NCBI GenBank assembly: GCA_024180945.1
Contig: JAKSGN010000036.1
Span: forward strand, 1,178,001 to 1,242,000
Source of the DNA: Macrophomina tecta
Lineage: Eukaryota; Ascomycota; Dothideomycetes; Botryosphaeriales; Botryosphaeriaceae
Length of the DNA stretch: 64,000 nt
Direction of reading: 5' to 3'
The translations under genes and the position numbers were made by a program. The notes under the pieces are model-generated. The model did no database searches, was not told the origin of the DNA, and saw only the letters and a list, made by a program, of their open reading frames with translations. Shown in pieces: positions 11,466 to 23,320 of this stretch. The stretch's first letter is position 1; every line of letters starts with the position of its first letter.

Positions 11466-12654
11466 GATTGCGGTTCAATTGGCAAGGGAGGATTGAAATC
11501 GAAAGAGGAGGAGGGTGAAAGAGCTAAGGAAGAGGCGGGCGCGGGGCTTATGTAGGAGACGACGTCAGGAAGCGCGGTGGGACGCGAGCAGGTTGACAGC
11601 ACGCTCTGGGCTGATGCGCGCGGTGGACTGATGGGAAGCAGAGGCCGGGGGGAGCTCCAGCGCGCGGACCAGAGTGCGGCATGTGCTTGCGGGGAAGCTG
11701 TGTGCGCGCTGCCCTTCGTTCCCGCCGCTGCCTCAACCATGCGCGCCGCAGCCAAGACGACGACAGCGCCGTCAACGCCTATCGCAAGCCGCTGCTCCTC
11801 GCCGCAAAAGGTTGAGCCGTGAGCCTCCTCTGTGCGCCGCTGATCCCACGCCTCGCCCTCGCCAGTATCCATAGCTGCTGGGCGACATCACGACACCTGC
11901 CGCTCCCGCCGCACCGTACCACCGCAGTGCCAACTGACGCTGCCTAAGCGCCCACTTTTTCTCAACTCAGCACCAGGATCGATGATCGGGTGGAGCTGCG
12001 CGCTGCACACGTGGTTTGCTCGCTGGGTGCTGCAAAATTTACTTTCTACTTCTCCGCATCCTCAGTTAGCTTATGCACCCCAGCGTGCGCCTGCTTCATG
12101 TACTGTACTTACGACACTGCGAGTTTCCCATTGCCATCCCGATTTCCAGAAGTCGCTTCTTCCCTGAAGACTTGTCCGCATGCTCTGCCAATAAAGACAT
12201 GGGTGCGTTCGTGTCTCTGATAGGCGAATGCCTCCCGACACGAGCACACCGACTGCCGTTCGCTGCAGCCCATCAGCCACCAAGAATGGCCTGGAAAACC
12301 GACAAGGTATACACGTTTCAGAGCGGGCGATGCAGGTCAGACAAATTACTACTATTGAATTAGAGACGCTTCGATTTAGGTGGTTGCCGTTCGCTGATGG
12401 CCTCTGCAAGTTGCGCCCGAGGCTGCCCGTAATCACGCTTCCAGTTCATTATCCGCCCGAAATGTGCCGTCCAAACATTAGATATCCGTAAGTTTGCTTG
12501 TGTTGCGTTCCTCCACTGTTCCATTCCTGCAATGACATGATCGATTTTGCTGTGCGCAAAAGCGCACAGCTACAAAGGGGGTATCTCTGAGCAGTCACCA
12601 GTCCCTAAACGCCCGCTTCCGAATAAAGTACCAAAAATGAGAAGAGGGGATCTC
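11466..12654. other. Intergenic: gph1 promoter and cyclin-gene 3' region
   Basis: About 1.2 kb. Short frames such as 11577-11822 plus are unlike any family I recognise. Contains a perfect inverted repeat at 12549-12570. Confidence 0.5.
12549..12570. repeat. Perfect 9-bp inverted repeat with AAAA loop
   Basis: gctgtgcgc and gcgcacagc are exact reverse complements separated by four A. It lies 85-106 bp past the stop of the cyclin-like gene, so it would form a stable hairpin in its 3' UTR. Both strands can fold. Confidence 0.75.
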
Positions 12655-13625
12655 TTAATCCCACGTATGATCGAGGGCCGTGACGCTTGGACTCGGTTCC
12701 GGTGTTGCCATTCCGTTGAACCATGTCGCGGCGCCTTGCAGCGACAATGGCGCGGGCCTGACCTTTTCGCAGGCCAGGCACGGTTCGTCGGCGACAACCT
12801 TCACCATCGTGGCCGTGGCCGCCGCAGCCGCCTGGCGGTTCCGGAGACTCGCGCGGCGCATATCCTCGATAGCATCGCGGATGAACTCGGCAGTGAAAGA
12901 GTGCAAGTCATAGTCGAGGTCAATCAGTACACAACGCTGGGTCGTGGAGAGCTGGCGGGCTGAGAAGACACCACAGGAGATGCGCTCAGCCCAATGGCGC
13001 AGCGACACCTGATGGTCGTCGAGATAGGCGGTAGCTAATGCGAGAGCGGCAAGCACCAGCAGTTCCGGCTCTGCAGAGCTCTTGATGGCGCCGGCCAGGA
13101 CTGGAGCAGAGGTCACGAGAGCCGGCGAGGCGGGAGGAGAGACGGGGGCTTGAGCGGAGTCAAGGGGCGGTGAGGCGGCGGGAGTAGGCTCGTTGAGGGT
13201 TAGGGCGTTCCGCCATCTTTTGGCGAAGCGCATGCTTAGAGCATCGAGGATACAGGCGGCCAGGCCGATGACCTCAAAGGGCAGGCCGGAGCGCTCGAGG
13301 TAGTCCTGAATTGTGGTGACGGACGGGCGGCAGCTGCAGGCGTTGGAGGGAATCAGCTTGGCGAGGTGTGATGCCGGGCCTGGGGCAGGTTCACGTCAGT
13401 ACGGGCCCCGATTGCGCCAAGCTGGCAGCACTCACCCCGCAGGTCATTCTCATCCTCCAGGCCACCCGGCGGGCTCCTGGGAGAGGTGTTCCAGGACGCG
13501 CCGGATTGGGCGGGCGGAGGGGTCGGCAGGTTGGACAGCGGCACATAGTTTGCCAGGTAGTCATCGAAGTCGACGGAATCGACAGAGCCGCGGCGGCTGC
13601 CGACGGACAAAGGCGGGCTCTCCAT
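12655..13625 (-). CDS. Cyclin-box protein, Pho85-type (PCL-like) cyclin candidate
   Basis: Two exons (13625-13436, 13379-12655) give 304 residues. The N-terminus is Ser/Pro-rich with PLSNLPTPPPAQSG. The middle reads SVTTIQDYLERSGLPFEVIG, followed by CILDALSMRF. After a Pro/Ala-rich insert comes LVLAALALATAYLDDHQVSL, then RHWAERISCGVF and LDYDLHSFTAEFI. That order (helix 1, insert, ALxLAxxxLDD, then the short aromatic helix) matches a PCL/Pho80 cyclin box, which activates the Pho85/PhoB kinase. The last 65 residues are low complexity. The insert between the first and second cyclin helices is unusual. No single diagnostic residue proves the family, so the call is tentative. It lies next to gph1, and some Pho85-Pcl pairs control glycogen metabolism in yeast. 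Confidence 0.6.
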
Positions 13626-13760
13626 TGCGGGCGGGGGGTGGTGTGCTGGTGCTGCCTGTCTTTCCTGCGCTTCACGGCAATTGCTTGCTTGCTTGCAGAT
13701 ATTCTGGGGCAAGAAGACAATGCCTTCATAGGGTTGTGTGAGGGCTGGGCAGCCGCGGGA

Positions 13761-13770
13761 GTTATATAGA
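13761..13770 (-). promoter_or_regulatory. TATA box of the cyclin-like gene
   Basis: gttatataga on the plus strand reads TCTATATAAC on the minus strand, about 136 bp before the ATG at 13625. Confidence 0.5.
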
Positions 13771-15858
13771 AGGTCAGCGCGCAGGTCTCGCGCACTGGAG
13801 CAGCCCCTAGCAGCACCGCGACCCCGTTTGCGCGGGACCCTTTTGTGGCTCTTGCGACCTCCTGCCTAGCCGTTCGCGGAGCTTGGGCTGACGTGACAAC
13901 ATGATCCGAGCCAGCATCATCGCAACAGCTCGGGCGCGCCAAGCGGCCAAGCACGGCCTGCGAAACAGAACATGGATGCTGCTGCTCCACTCGCGCCTGC
14001 TTGCGAACGTTCGATCCGCCAGGCACACGAGCGCGAAAAAAAAGCCGCTGGTGGCTGCTCACTGCTGCGCGGCAGCGCCAGTAACCCGCCCACTCAGCCA
14101 GCGCCCGCCCGCCGCTCGCCGCCCGATCCGCTGCACGCCCGTGGCCTGACTCGATCGCGCATTCAGCCTCTTCCTCCTGCGACGTGCAGCTTGCAGTTCG
14201 CCGAGATGCATGTGCTGCTCCCGCCCGCCCAAAGCCGATCTGCTGCCGCCCACACGAGCTCGCACCGCAGCCGCTGCACCTCTGTTTGCCTCTGCACAAA
14301 TACCCTCCCGCCCGCTCAGCTCACCAGATTGCTTCCTGTGACGCTCCCCATTGCCGCAGCGGCCTGTTTCAGCGCCGACCAGCCCTAATATCAGTCCCGC
14401 TCACCGACCGGGTGGCTCTGCCAGCCAGCCGCCAACCGCCAACCGCTGCATGAACACCACAAGCCCAAATCTCGCTGCGTGGGACCGACGAATCCACTGC
14501 CACTTCTCCAGTGTCTTTCCCCCGCCCCGTCAGCACGCAACACGCTCAGCAGCCGTCGAGAACGCCCCCTGACGACATCTTTTTCACCGCTGCATCTGTG
14601 GTTGTCGTAGGCTAAACCAGAATCTGCTACCGCTCGCCAAATAGATTGAGATGAATGAGCTTGCCTGAGGCAACCCCCTCACTTCGGGACTCAGCCTCCC
14701 TCTCGGACCGGGCCTACTCCATTGAAGCACGGGCGCCAGTGGAGAAGCCGCTTGCGCCTGCTTGGCTCCTGAGGATTCTCGTCAGTTCCGCCTTTCTGAT
14801 GCCTGCTGCGCAAGCGGCTGTCACCCTCGGTTCCGGCCTGGAAAAGTCCGTTGCTGCCCGCGCGCTGTGCGCCTGGTGCCGGCCCGGTCGGTGCTCGAAT
14901 CAACAGCCTCTTGGGGCGGAACGGGAAAGAACGCACACGTAGGACATGGCAGACACGCAAACCACACGCGCGTTGGAGCTGGACGACGGCAAGATCCACG
15001 CGCTCTTCTACCGCCTTCGCCCCGAGTTCCGCTGCGCACAGCTGCACCCGACGCCTCAAGCGACAATCTAGAATCTGCAAGCGGCATGCAGATGCGCTGC
15101 AGCTCCCTCCACCGCCCGCCTATCAATCCCCTTAAAGAAGCAGCACTGTCCTGATCGATGCTTCAAGCTATCTCGTCTCATCTTCGGATGGACAGCCGAG
15201 TCACTAAGTAGTCCCTGACCTTCCATATCACCCGCACAGGGCCGGCCTACGATCTTGGACCAGGCGTTGCCGCCCCTTACAATATCAATCAACCTTTCCA
15301 CCATTCCAAAACGTATCGATAGGCGGCAATCGATATTCCCACTGGCCATCCCGTCACTCCGCTATTCTTGGAGTAGGCCCACTAGCCCTGAATCCGTCCA
15401 TCACCCCGACGCACAGTCGTCCCTGGAGTTCTGCCCCTCCGCTTACCCAGCGTGCCGGCCACGTCTTTCTGCGCATCCTCATCCTCATCCCCACCCCTTT
15501 TGAAGCCAGACAGACCACCTCTCGGCTCCAGACGGCACACGTTTAATATTCTCGCGGTGAGTACCGTTCTTCCCGCATCCACCCGTGTTCCGCCCACCAA
15601 CCGACGTTCGTCTCTGTCGATGCATCGCCTGCAACTCCTGCATGTCTTGCATAACGGCCCCGAAGCGTGCACAAAAACATTAGGGATAGGCAACCAATAG
15701 CCGACGTTGCGTGACAGTGAATTAAGACATGTCCATGGAAATAAAACGTCCCGCCGCTTTGTTCCGTGCCATTGCCATCGCCATCGTCATCGCCATCGCC
15801 GTGGCCGACTGCCGACTCGCCCTGAGCGTCTGTCCATGATTGCAGTGACGCTGTCGTC

Positions 15859-15882
15859 AAAAAAAAAAAAAAAAAAAAAAAA
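15859..15882. repeat. A24 homopolymer followed by A-rich tract
   Basis: Twenty-four A in a row, then gaaaaaaggaaaa. Simple-sequence DNA in an intergenic region. Confidence 0.9.
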
Positions 15883-17748
15883 GAAAAAAGGAAAAGCAGG
15901 GCTGCTTGCTCGCTGATGCACTGCCACAGGCACACACACTTGGCCGATCGCCTGACGGCGCTCGCCTCCGAGCCCACACAAAAGTTACCCACATCTCGTT
16001 TTGTTGCACGGCAGCAATACCAACCCTTTCTAAACCCGAGCCCCGAATAGGACCCTTTGCCTCGTTCTCCTTGCCTATCACCGTAACGACCGGCGTCGCC
16101 GGCCAGTACTATCTTCGGCGCCGCTGATCGACGAGGAGGAAGAGGGAGAACAAAAAGGCGAAGCGGTAGGGCTAGAAGAGCGGAACCCACTTTGACGAAC
16201 ACCGCCTCACGAACATCATCAACCGCATCACACAGACCGGCGGCCACTCTTTCCCGTTTTTTTCCCCGCTACTCATGGAAATACGAGGGAATTGCGGAAG
16301 ACCCAAGTGGTAGGGCTGATGATTGTCTGTGAAACTGCACGACAGCAACCGATCAACAAGCCAATCAGCTGTCCCCGAGCGCAGGCGCGCGTCGGAATAT
16401 CTCAGAGAGAAAATTCAGAACACGATACAACAAAAGACCGGGGGATCCGCCGGTCGGTGGTCTGATTTTCTCCGGCCTCCCCCAGACACAGATCAAAGAA
16501 GGAGTGTTTCGGTCCCCATCATGCCCGAGACTGAGACATGCTGAAACGCCAAAGGAAAAAGCCCCAAGGAAAAAAAATCACCGAGCCGAGCACGCGCTCT
16601 GTTGGCAAAAGGGGAACGAAGGAGCGAAGGGTGGCGGAACTTGGCTGAGCGCGGGCGGAAGCGGCGCTGGGAAATAGATAGATCTGCGGGGCGGATACGG
16701 GGGCCCTTGGCACGGTATACGGGCGATACGAGTGCATGCGTTTGTTTGGCGCGAGTTGATGAAAGTTTTTCTCTGCTGTTCGTACCTGTACTTGCAAATT
16801 GTCGACCTGACCTTGCAGGGTCAACCCGAGTGCACACGAAGCACACACTCCCCCGTTCTCGGCGCCAGGAACGCAGCGCTAGCGGCAGCGCGGCACGCGG
16901 CGGTTACAATAGGCAGGTGAGCACGACACGAACACAGATACGCCGTGATGTCATGAAACAGCCAACGAAGGCTACGAAGTTACAGCCGAAGGAGCGCGTC
17001 CTTGGTGTAACCAGAGACATCAACACTGCAGGAGAAACAAACGTCACAACGCGTGCCTGGATGTCGCCAAAACTGGGTCTCGAGGTGTCGTAGGGACGGA
17101 ACCCAGAAAGACAAATGGACTGGAGAGAGTTGAACCCGGGGCTTCTGAAAGTAATGCTTGGTACGATGACAGCATCCAAGGAGCAACCAGTGAATATGAG
17201 CGTACGACCTTGTCGCGTGCGTAGCGAAAAGCCGCTGGACCACTTGACAAGCCACAGCCTGCAGCCGAGGCTTGTTATCCAGCTGTTGGCGCCATTCGCT
17301 CGAGAACAGGCCCTGTATGCTAAAGGCTGGCGTACCCAACAGGTTAGGTAACGATTGCCCAAACCAGCCCAGCCACAGGCCATGATGAAATTGATGCGTT
17401 GTTGTTTTATGGGGTCCGGGTGATCCTCTACAAGTCAGCCACACAACTTAGCCACCACGACAAGGATCCCAAGTAAAAACAGCAGCCACTCCTCACTAGC
17501 GGGACCATGAGGCGTCCAGAGGTGCTCACCAGCCTCTTTTGTTTGTGTTTCTTCTTTCGCCCTTCCAAATCAAACCCCGCAATTACGTCGGCTTCTCTGC
17601 TTGGGCCCTAGTGTTTCGGGCTACTCGCTTGTCCGCCCTCTGGCCACGACCGCTACCGGTACCGTCAGACCGGATGCACCCGGAATCCCGGTCACTGTGA
17701 GGTTGGAAAGCTCTGGATTTAAGCGGGCCCGGATGCCAGCCCGCCATA

Positions 17749-17765
17749 TTTTTTTTTTTTTTTTT
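17749..17765. repeat. T17 homopolymer
   Basis: Seventeen T in a row in the gene-poor stretch. Confidence 0.9.
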
Positions 17766-18221
17766 GCAAGCCCTCCGGCCTCTTTATCGAGTAATGAGCT
17801 GGTAGGTTGAAGTTCTTGTGGCGTTGGCTACGGGGCTTCGCACACAAACATAGGCGAAGACTGATTTAACTGGGGGAGATTAGAATGGTATATGGAGTGA
17901 GACCTAGGTGCATGGATGGATCCACAGTCCTCACAGACGAATGCTTTTCACATCCAATGATCTGGCGATGAACTAATTTTCTTTTTTTCTTTCTTTTTTT
18001 TTTAACTCAGCAAAGGTCCGAACACGTCAAGAGAAAGCACGGCAGTGTATATAACTCTAGCTACTGAGGTTACGAGCATACGCCCAGCCTTTCCTACCGC
18101 TTACAATATTAGGTTACATCATGCTATATCATCCGCTTGGGACTTACCAGAGCGGAAAGAAAGAAAAGCGGCCGTAATCTTCTCTCACACCCGAAAGATT
18201 CACGGCAACCGTCCAAGCAAG

Positions 18222-18224
<3 letters not shown>

Positions 18225-18260
<36 letters not shown>

Positions 18261-18313
18261 AAGAGAAAGAGAGAGAGAAAAGAAAAAAAAAAGAGAGAGA
18301 GAGAAAAGAAGAA
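18225..18313. repeat. Polypurine tract with (GA)n microsatellite
   Basis: About 89 nt of purines only. It begins with roughly 15 GA repeats (18226-18255) and goes on as mixed GA/AAAG units. Mirror-like GA tracts can form triplex DNA and often mark fungal promoters. Confidence 0.85.
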
Positions 18314-19554
18314 ACTCCTAGCTGTCGGCCTAGGCCAGTCAATAATCGCCGTTGCCGCGGGCTGTCGCCACGGCCGGAGAAACTTCCGTTCGGCGAAAAG
18401 GAAAGGGAAAGAGGGGGCGATGTGGTTGATATCTGGATGGGGGAATTTTTGGCCTGCGGAACGGGGATTTCAAGGCCAACCTTTCGTGGCTGGGGATGCT
18501 GGTTGTCTATCACCATCCACCACAGCACGCACGCTTCAGTGCGACACCAAAACTGCGCGCGTGCAATCACTACACACGCGACTCGTCCGTTCGCCCCGGC
18601 CCCGTCCGTGAGACACCCGTATTTAGATATACAGATAGCTATGCATGAACCTCTCGTGCAATCTATCGGCCAATCTCAATTTTACTCACGGCAGGGCGCG
18701 AGTAATGGCTCCTCCTTACACCACAGTCATTCACAAGCTTGTTTAATCAACTCCAAACACACCAACACCAGAAACAGAGATACCCGACGAGAAGACCGCG
18801 CATATGCATACAGCGGCATGCAGGTCAATATTCACCGCAGATACGAAGGGAGGAGGAAGGCCCTGCTTTGGATCTAGACATGAGTTTCCGACAGTACCTG
18901 ACCGCCTAGCAACCGCATGAAGACGCAAAGATTCAAAGAGCACCACCATCAGCGAAAACATAAGAACCGACTTATATTGGCACGCAACGTCTTAATCAAT
19001 TTATTTTTGAACCTTGGAACACCGAAATAAGGAGGAAAGGAGACGTGATGTGATATACGGATGTAAGAGTTAACGTCATTGGGGCACTCTGGGACAAGGC
19101 TGATGGTACTCTTAAAGAATAGGGAATAAGGGAGCATGACCAAACGGAACCAGACACCGGAAGAGAAACACTAATTCGTAAGGCACCGCTAAAAACACTC
19201 TACAGACAAACAAGCACGAGACAATATGAAAGAGCTTTCTTTTATCCACCGATACACCAACCGTCCCGAGCAATGCCTGCTACCGGGCACAGCGGACCGT
19301 GGCTCGTACTTGCCTACCCTACTCATTCTTATCAAGTTCCTAGACCATGGATGTTTCCTTCCTCTTGCCTATGAGGACGGTCCAAGAGGGTATCCTCAAT
19401 CTTCCAAGACCTCTACCACCCACTCATACACGCGCTCCTACACAACCTTTTCACTCTTTTCGACATTGTAGCAACCGCGTTGGCATGTACGCCACTAGCG
19501 CACTCTTGTCCTCCAGCTACGCAAACGACGTGGTCGGAACGCCTCGGAAAGTGC

Positions 19555-20457
19555 TTACTGGGCCTTCTTGGGACCGGCAGCGCCACCAGCGTACTTGTTC
19601 AGGTCGGTAGCATCGAAAGCCTGCTTAGCAATACCCTTTGCTGTCTCCCAAAGCTGGCGAGCCTGAGGGGGCGTGCTCTGCTGCTGGACAAGGGCGTCGG
19701 CGCGAGCGGTCAGCTGCTGGATGGCAGACTGGACAAAGGTGCTCTGCGAAATGCGAGCGCGGAAGAAGGCGGTGTAGAAAGTAAGCAGGATCCACGACCC
19801 GCGCTGGAAGATGAGAGCGGAGCCGAGGACGCGGAACCACAACACAATCTCAAGAATGGCAACCAGCGTCATGCTCGTGTCATAGTATTCCTTGACAAAG
19901 CGACCAATGGTGCTGGACAGAGCAGACTGGTTAGGCTTGGCGCCCTCAGCGGCCGGAGGCTGCGGCTGGAGAACAGGAAGCAGGTTGGTGCGAGTGTACG
20001 TGAGAACATGGAACACGGAGTAGACGGCGAAGGGAGCAAGGGCGAGGGGAATCTGGAGCGTATTGCCCAGCCAGATGAGGGCCATGACTGCAGGGTGGAG
20101 CTTCGTTAGAATAAGCGGTAACTTTTGAGAACGAGGGCGAGGTCTAGACGTACGCAGATACTGGACGTTCTCGTCGGCAATCATGCTCAGTGCGCCGCCC
20201 TGCTTGCCGGCCCTGACGCGCGCACGGTATGCCTTGTAAACCACAATGCCGTAGGTGACGGCGGCAGAGACGAAGGCCAGGCGGTAGGAAAAGCGGGCCA
20301 TGCGGGAGTAGTAGTTGAAGGTAAGCCATGACAAGCTGTAGCGCAAGGTGCAGAAGAGAAGCGTCAAGTGGCCGCCGAACCAGGCGAACTGCAGCGTCTG
20401 AGCGAGCTGCAGAAGCCTCTGCTGAAGAGGCATCGAAGCGGGGGGCGGGGGAGCCAT
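19555..20457 (-). CDS. Pom33/Tts1/TMEM33-family ER and nuclear-pore membrane protein
   Basis: Multi-pass protein of the ER and nuclear envelope; yeast Pom33 helps place nuclear pores and fission-yeast Tts1 shapes ER. Two exons (20457-20154, 20087-19555) give 278 residues, typical of the family. The visible order is a short N-terminus, a membrane segment in LQFAWFGGHLTLLFCTLRYS, then FSYRLAFVSAAVTYGIVVYK. The loop ENVQYL joins across the intron to LMALIWLGNTLQIPLALAPF. Next come SVFHVLTYTRTNLLPVL, a Pro/Ala-rich loop, and two more hydrophobic stretches ending in SWILLTFYTAFFRAR. The C-terminus is hydrophilic and ends in GPKKAQ, a dilysine-like tail. The QYLLMALIW join across the intron is strong support for the splice. 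Confidence 0.88.
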   Translation of the reverse strand: MAPPPPASMPLQQRLLQLAQTLQFAWFGGHLTLLFCTLRYSLSWLTFNYYSRMARFSYRLAFVSAAVTYGIVVYKAYRARVRAGKQGGALSMIADENVQYLRTSRPRPRSQKLPLILTKLHPAVMALIWLGNTLQIPLALAPFAVYSVFHVLTYTRTNLLPVLQPQPPAAEGAKPNQSALSSTIGRFVKEYYDTSMTLVAILEIVLWFRVLGSALIFQRGSWILLTFYTAFFRARISQSTFVQSAIQQLTARADALVQQQSTPPQARQLWETAKGIAKQAFDATDLNKYAGGAAGPKKAQ

Positions 20458-21553
20458 GGCTTGGAGAAGAAGCGTGTCGCGTGAGGAAGGTGGGGAAGTT
20501 CTGCGTCAGGTCAGCGGCGCGCTCGAGGTTGGTGGACGGAGGTTGTTGGTGTTTCGCGATTGACAGGCGGCAGTGGGAGGGGAAGGCGCGATAGTCAAGT
20601 TCGGCTGGCGGCCGCCGGGCACATGCGCATAGTGAACACCTGGCGAGAAGGTGGCTGGGTGCGCGCAAGTGCAGAGGCAGCAGCCGCACAAGACCGCCAG
20701 AGCTTGGAGCGCGGGGGACGCATGCATTGCTACTTACCGCACGGGTGTTGCACTCTTGAGAGGGGATGGCAACGAGGGTCTACGGCGTCGAGGTCGCGGT
20801 GAGGTTTTATGGTGATCTCTGACGTGAACGAGCAGAAAGCCCAGGCCGAGAGCAGGGCAGCGCGCAGCCAGTGACGAAAGCGCCGCGTCCTAGCTCAGCT
20901 CTCAGCTCCCAGCTTCCTCCCGTCACGTGCACCGCGCCAAAGATAGCACCAGTCCGGGTGGCACCATCACCACGGCGCGGCTCAGCTGCCTGCGCACTAT
21001 TTGCTTCGCGGCTCGCCCCGCTGCGTGTTTAAGCTTCAATCCTGCATTGCCACTACCACGAGTTGATATATTACGACAAGGAGATTAAATTGAGTACTGG
21101 ACGTGTCGGTGTAGTAGAATACATGGGAAGAAGCAATCTGTAGTCCCTGCCACCTACTGCCCTCCACAATGCGATCTACTTATGTGAATAGCTGTCGACG
21201 TCAAGGAGATTGCAATGCTGGAGGTATCAATCAAGCAGACGCAAAAGGAAAAAAAGGAAAAAGGAAGAGAAAAAAAAAGGGACCGCAAGCATGAGAACAG
21301 AAATAATTGAACCAGTCCAAGCAGAAACCCCCGACGCGCTCAAACCCCCAGCTCGCATCGCCAGTCGTTGAATTAAGTGGTCCCTACGGTTGCCCCAGAG
21401 TGTCGGAAGACGAAAAACGGGTTTAATGAGCGTTCGTTGAATATGATAAGTGAGACAAGGAGAGGCTTTTGGTCCAGTGGATGATGAGTGTGAGGCAGGT
21501 CGTCTCGAAGCTATACGCCAGCAAGACTATCACGCATGCCGTCGCCCGGAGCT
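20458..21553. other. Intergenic, Pom33 promoter and septin 3' region
   Basis: About 1.1 kb, with an A/G-rich patch near 21245-21280. No gene recognised. Confidence 0.5.
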
Positions 21554-23320
21554 TTAACGCAGCGAGAATCCCTTTCTCTTGCCCTTTTCTTCGATCGGCC
21601 TGCCACTCTCGATTCGTGACTTCTTCTCCTCGAGATCTTGCCGCTGCTTCTCGAGCTGTTCCTTCATCTCCCGGTGTCGGGCGTACAGCTCTTCTTCGCT
21701 CTGCCGCAACTTGCTCTCCTTCTCCGCAACCTTCTGCTGGAATACCATCTTCATTTCTTGCTCCATCTTCTGGAGCTTCTGCTCGTGGAGCGTACGCTCC
21801 TCCTCCTGCTTGACGGCAGGGTTGACCTCCTTGAAGACGCTCGGGTCCTGCGAGACACCCATAGAAATGAGCTTGTCCGAACGGTAATTCTCGTAAAGCG
21901 TGTTGTTCGTGTGCTCCTTGAGTTCCTCCATGTGGGTGCGGATGAGCATCTGACGGAGCTTGACGAAGTCGCAGTGCTCCTCGTTGTCCACCTCAATAAC
22001 GCCCCATGGGTAACGACGACCGCGGACTTTGCGTCCATCCGAAGTGGACACATCAGTGTTGGCGCCGACCACGGCGAAGGGAACCTTGGACATAATCTCC
22101 TGGTTCTCCGCAATCGTCTCTTCGTCATCCATCTCGTAGCGAGGACCCTCGAATATCTGGATACCGTGGTGTGCAATGTCCGCGAGAATCTGTCGGACAT
22201 TGTCAGGACGCACTCTCTACATATAGAAATAGAACATCTTACCCTCTGTTTGAAAGCCGTGATCTCATCATCGGTCAAAGTGTCCGACTTCGCAATAACG
22301 GGAATCAGGTTGACCTTGGTGTGGAGCCTACGCATCACCTCGACGTCCAGGGGCTTCAGAGAATGGCCAGTGGGCTGAATGAAATAGACGCAAGCGTGAA
22401 TGCGGTTGTCAACAATGTTCATACGGTTGACCTTGTTTTCCGCATCGAGGTAAGCATCGAAACGCTGCTCAATGTTCTCCACAATCGGGCGCCAGGAGTC
22501 ATCGTTGTTGACAAAGTCACCGAAACCGGGGGTATCAACAACGGTCAGGCGGAGCCGGACACCATTCTCCTCAATGTCGGCGCTGATGGACTGGATAGCA
22601 ACGGTCTTGGGAATGATGTCGAGCGACGGGGGCTTGCGCTCCTTGGGCGGGTACAGGGAGGTGTTAAAGAGCGTGTTGACGAGAGTCGACTTTCCGAGCC
22701 CGGATTCACCTATGTTGCTTGTCAGCTGCCAGCTGCCAGTGCCAAAAGTGTTAGGGTAGACGCACCGACTACCATAACATTGAAGTTGAAACCCTTGCGA
22801 ACGCTCTTGCGATGCCACTGATTGGGCAGGTTGGCAAAACCGACGTAGCCCGTTAGCTTCCTCCTCACAATGTTGCGCATATCGGATGCAGCCTGAGCCG
22901 CAGCCTTGGGATCCCGCGAAGAAACAGTCTGGGGCGAGGACCCCTGCTTGCCGTCGGCCATCAGGTTGCTCGACTTAACGTCGCCACCGGCCGGCGACGA
23001 AGGCTTGCTGTTTGAGAGGGGAGACGCAGGCGTAGGAACGGGCGATGCGCGCGTGGGAGCGGCGGGAACAGGAGCGCCGTTGGTTGCTGAACAAAGGGTG
23101 GATGTTAGCTTGCGTGTCCCAGGCATTAAGAGCAACGTCATTCGATGGGCATCAACGCGGATAGGTGGCAACTGGCGCCAATTGTTCGCAGACAGGACCC
23201 TCCATCCACCACGGCCCCGTCACTGTGTTGCATGGCAGGCATTGTCGCGGCAGCAGCACGTCGAATGGGTTGTCGCGACGGATTGGTGTATGGGGTAGGG
23301 GTCGAGAATGGCTTACCCAT
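21554..23320 (-). CDS. aspB: Septin, AspB/Cdc3 type
   Basis: GTP-binding filament protein that builds septin rings and bars at septa, hyphal tips and conidiophores. Four exons (23320-23317, 23086-22766, 22709-22243, 22189-21554) give 475 residues. A Ser/Pro/Ala-rich N-terminus leads to the polybasic region [20 protein letters not shown]. The P-loop GESGLGKST sits at about residues 109-117, then [15 protein letters not shown] and the septin unique element [21 protein letters not shown] long Glu/Lys/Gln coiled coil ends in KRKGFSLR. The first exon codes only ATGG and a 230-bp intron follows. Residue-level similarity to the Aspergillus AspB group as I remember it is high. Septins of other groups (AspA, C, D) differ in tail and polybasic region. 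Confidence 0.93.

Larger units (their letters stand above)
13626..19554. other. 5.9 kb stretch without a recognisable gene
   Basis: No frame here shows a family motif, and I could not splice the short frames into a sensible protein. It contains an A24 run (15859-15882), a T17 run (17749-17765), T-rich patches near 17980-18003 and an 89-nt purine tract (18225-18313). It may hold long promoters or UTRs of the flanking minus-strand cyclin gene, a non-coding transcript, or fast-evolving genes that I cannot see. Confidence 0.5.

Noticed and set aside
14655..15154. Overlapping short frames in the gene desert
   Set aside because: Several frames of similar length on both strands, no homology, no joinable introns.
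17120..17150. Possible minus-strand tRNA T-arm (gttgaaccc)
   Set aside because: The five-base stem does not pair and the rest of the cloverleaf is absent.
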